From Planctomycetia bacterium (lineage in GTDB: Bacteria > Planctomycetota > Phycisphaerae > UBA1845 > Fen-1342): a stretch of DNA of 64,000 nucleotides. A model generated the notes under the pieces. The model saw only the letters and a program-made list of their open reading frames with translations, ran no database searches and was not told the DNA's origin. The translations under genes were made by a program, and so were the position numbers. This document shows positions 63,449 through 64,000 of this stretch, piece by piece (the stretch's first letter is position 1; every line of letters begins with the position of its first letter). The stretch is taken from NCBI GenBank assembly GCA_015709575.1, contig CP054190.1, forward strand, positions 3,656,616 to 3,720,615, written 5' to 3'.

Positions 63449-63922
63449 TTGGCCCGCCGCAACCCGCGCCGCCGGTCGCTCGACCTGCAAACCATCGACG
63501 CCGCCATCGCCGACGTCGAGCACCTGTACGCCCGCGGCTATCAGCCGGTCGGAAGTTGGACTCTCTCCCAGACCTGCGACCATCTTTCCCACTTCATCCG
63601 CGCGTCGATGGACGGGTTCCCCCCTGTGCCGCTGTGGATGCGGCTCGTCGCTCCGGTGATCGGCCCGTTCGTGCTGGGTCGCATATTGCGCAAACGACAA
63701 ATGCCCGAGGGCGTGCCGATTCCCGGTGCGGCTCCGCCCGCCGCGCGACCGGACGAACGCTCCGACGTCGATCAACTGATCGCGCTGCTGCGCCGCCTGC
63801 AACGTGAAACCGCCCTGATGCACCCCTCGCCGATGTTCGGCAAGTTGGATCGCGCGCGTTGGACCGAGCTGCACCTGATCCACGCCGCCCACCACCTCAG
63901 CTTCCTGATTCCGCGGGGGTAG
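63449..63922 (+). CDS. DUF1569 (DinB-like) protein
   Basis: A 157-residue protein of the DinB/DUF1569 four-helix family. Markers are SWTLSQTCDHLSHFIRASMDGFP, the loop around PVIGPFVLGRILRKRQMPEGVPIPG, and MFGKLDRARWTELHLIHAAHHLSFLIP, with the His positions typical of the DinB metal site. Function is undefined for this family. I chose TTG 63449 because CTGGAG lies 8 bases upstream and the resulting length fits DUF1569; the frame is open further upstream but overlaps the repeat. Confidence 0.85.
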   Translation: MARRNPRRRSLDLQTIDAAIADVEHLYARGYQPVGSWTLSQTCDHLSHFIRASMDGFPPVPLWMRLVAPVIGPFVLGRILRKRQMPEGVPIPGAAPPAARPDERSDVDQLIALLRRLQRETALMHPSPMFGKLDRARWTELHLIHAAHHLSFLIPRG

Positions 63923-63928
63923 CGGCGT

Positions 63929-64000
63929 TCAACTCCGGCGCTCGCGCTGCAGCGCCGCCCGCACAAACCGGTGCCGCACGCGGTGAAGCCCGGCGCCGAA
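63929..64000 (-). CDS. Possible C-terminal end of a minus-strand gene running off the window
   Basis: From the window edge the minus strand reads 23 codons, ending LQRERRS and a TGA, with no stop before the edge. The Arg-rich sequence is compatible with a real C-terminus but is too short to identify and could be chance in high-GC DNA. Confidence 0.25.
   Translation of the reverse strand, partial: FGAGLHRVRHRFVRAALQRERRS

Overview
The window reads as a high-GC chromosome segment from the phylum Planctomycetota, probably a Phycisphaerae-like or related uncultured lineage. The evidence is an EF-Tu with an altered switch I of the kind I recall from planctomycetes, a prepilin-type FTLIELLVVIAVIALLISIL secreted protein, three exported proteins with an 'NFDID' EF-hand tail, an M50-protease/HlyD export operon, and many large secreted proteins of unknown role. 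No rRNA operon, insertion sequence, prophage, replication origin or CRISPR array was seen.

Layout. 0-8.3 kb (minus strand): a groEL cut by the window edge, a BtuF-like corrinoid-binding protein, a repeat-containing exported protein, rplU (L21), the betaine-lipid pair btaB-btaA, a receiver domain lacking its phospho-Asp, and a B12-dependent acyl-CoA mutase catalytic subunit. 8.5-18.2 kb: tRNA-His, a lipoprotein cyanophycinase whose stop lies inside the tRNA gene, a Ser/Thr kinase, a DUF6941-like protein, batD-batE, and mfd converging on batE with a 98-base overlap. 18.2-23.8 kb (minus): an export operon of membrane-fusion protein, PilZ protein, GAF-HlyD protein and M50-HlyD protein. 24-31.7 kb: a Tat-exported Gfo/Idh/MocA oxidoreductase, a lamin-tail/dockerin secreted protein, a prepilin-like protein, a PhoB-type regulator, and a restriction-modification pair (beta-class methyltransferase plus XhoI/PaeR7I-type endonuclease). 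31.8-37.7 kb (minus): the translation cluster tRNA-Thr, tuf, rpmG, tRNA-Trp, secE, nusG, rplK, a small unknown ORF, rplA, rplJ, rplL. rpoB does not follow rplL. 37.9-42.1 kb: a sulfatase-superfamily protein, a TldE/PmbA-like protein and an orphan paaA. 42.2-52.4 kb: a phosphate island with phoR and pstSCAB on the minus strand and ppx, two tandem thymidylate-kinase-like genes, sixA and phoU on the plus strand. 52.6-64 kb: a lipoprotein with an Asn/Asp tract, a small basic protein, an mtnP-like phosphorylase coupled to an amidohydrolase, an HdrD/EtfD-like iron-sulfur membrane oxidoreductase, two secreted proteins with EF-hand tails (one carrying a G13 tract in its signal peptide), and a DUF1569 protein.

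How it fits together. Phosphate is the strongest theme. PhoB-like and PhoR-like proteins, PstSCAB, PhoU and Ppx are all here, and TTA(A/G)C-type repeats phased at 11 and 22 bases lie upstream of both pstS and the phoB-like gene, suggesting one regulon. The btaBA pair would make a phosphorus-free betaine lipid and fits the same physiology, although no such repeats were seen upstream of it. The most novel-looking items are the tandem TMK-like pair inside the phosphate island, the PilZ/GAF/M50 export operon, the XhoI-type endonuclease with a non-classical methyltransferase, and the G13 tract. Function calls rest on sequence motifs recognised by eye; no database search was possible.
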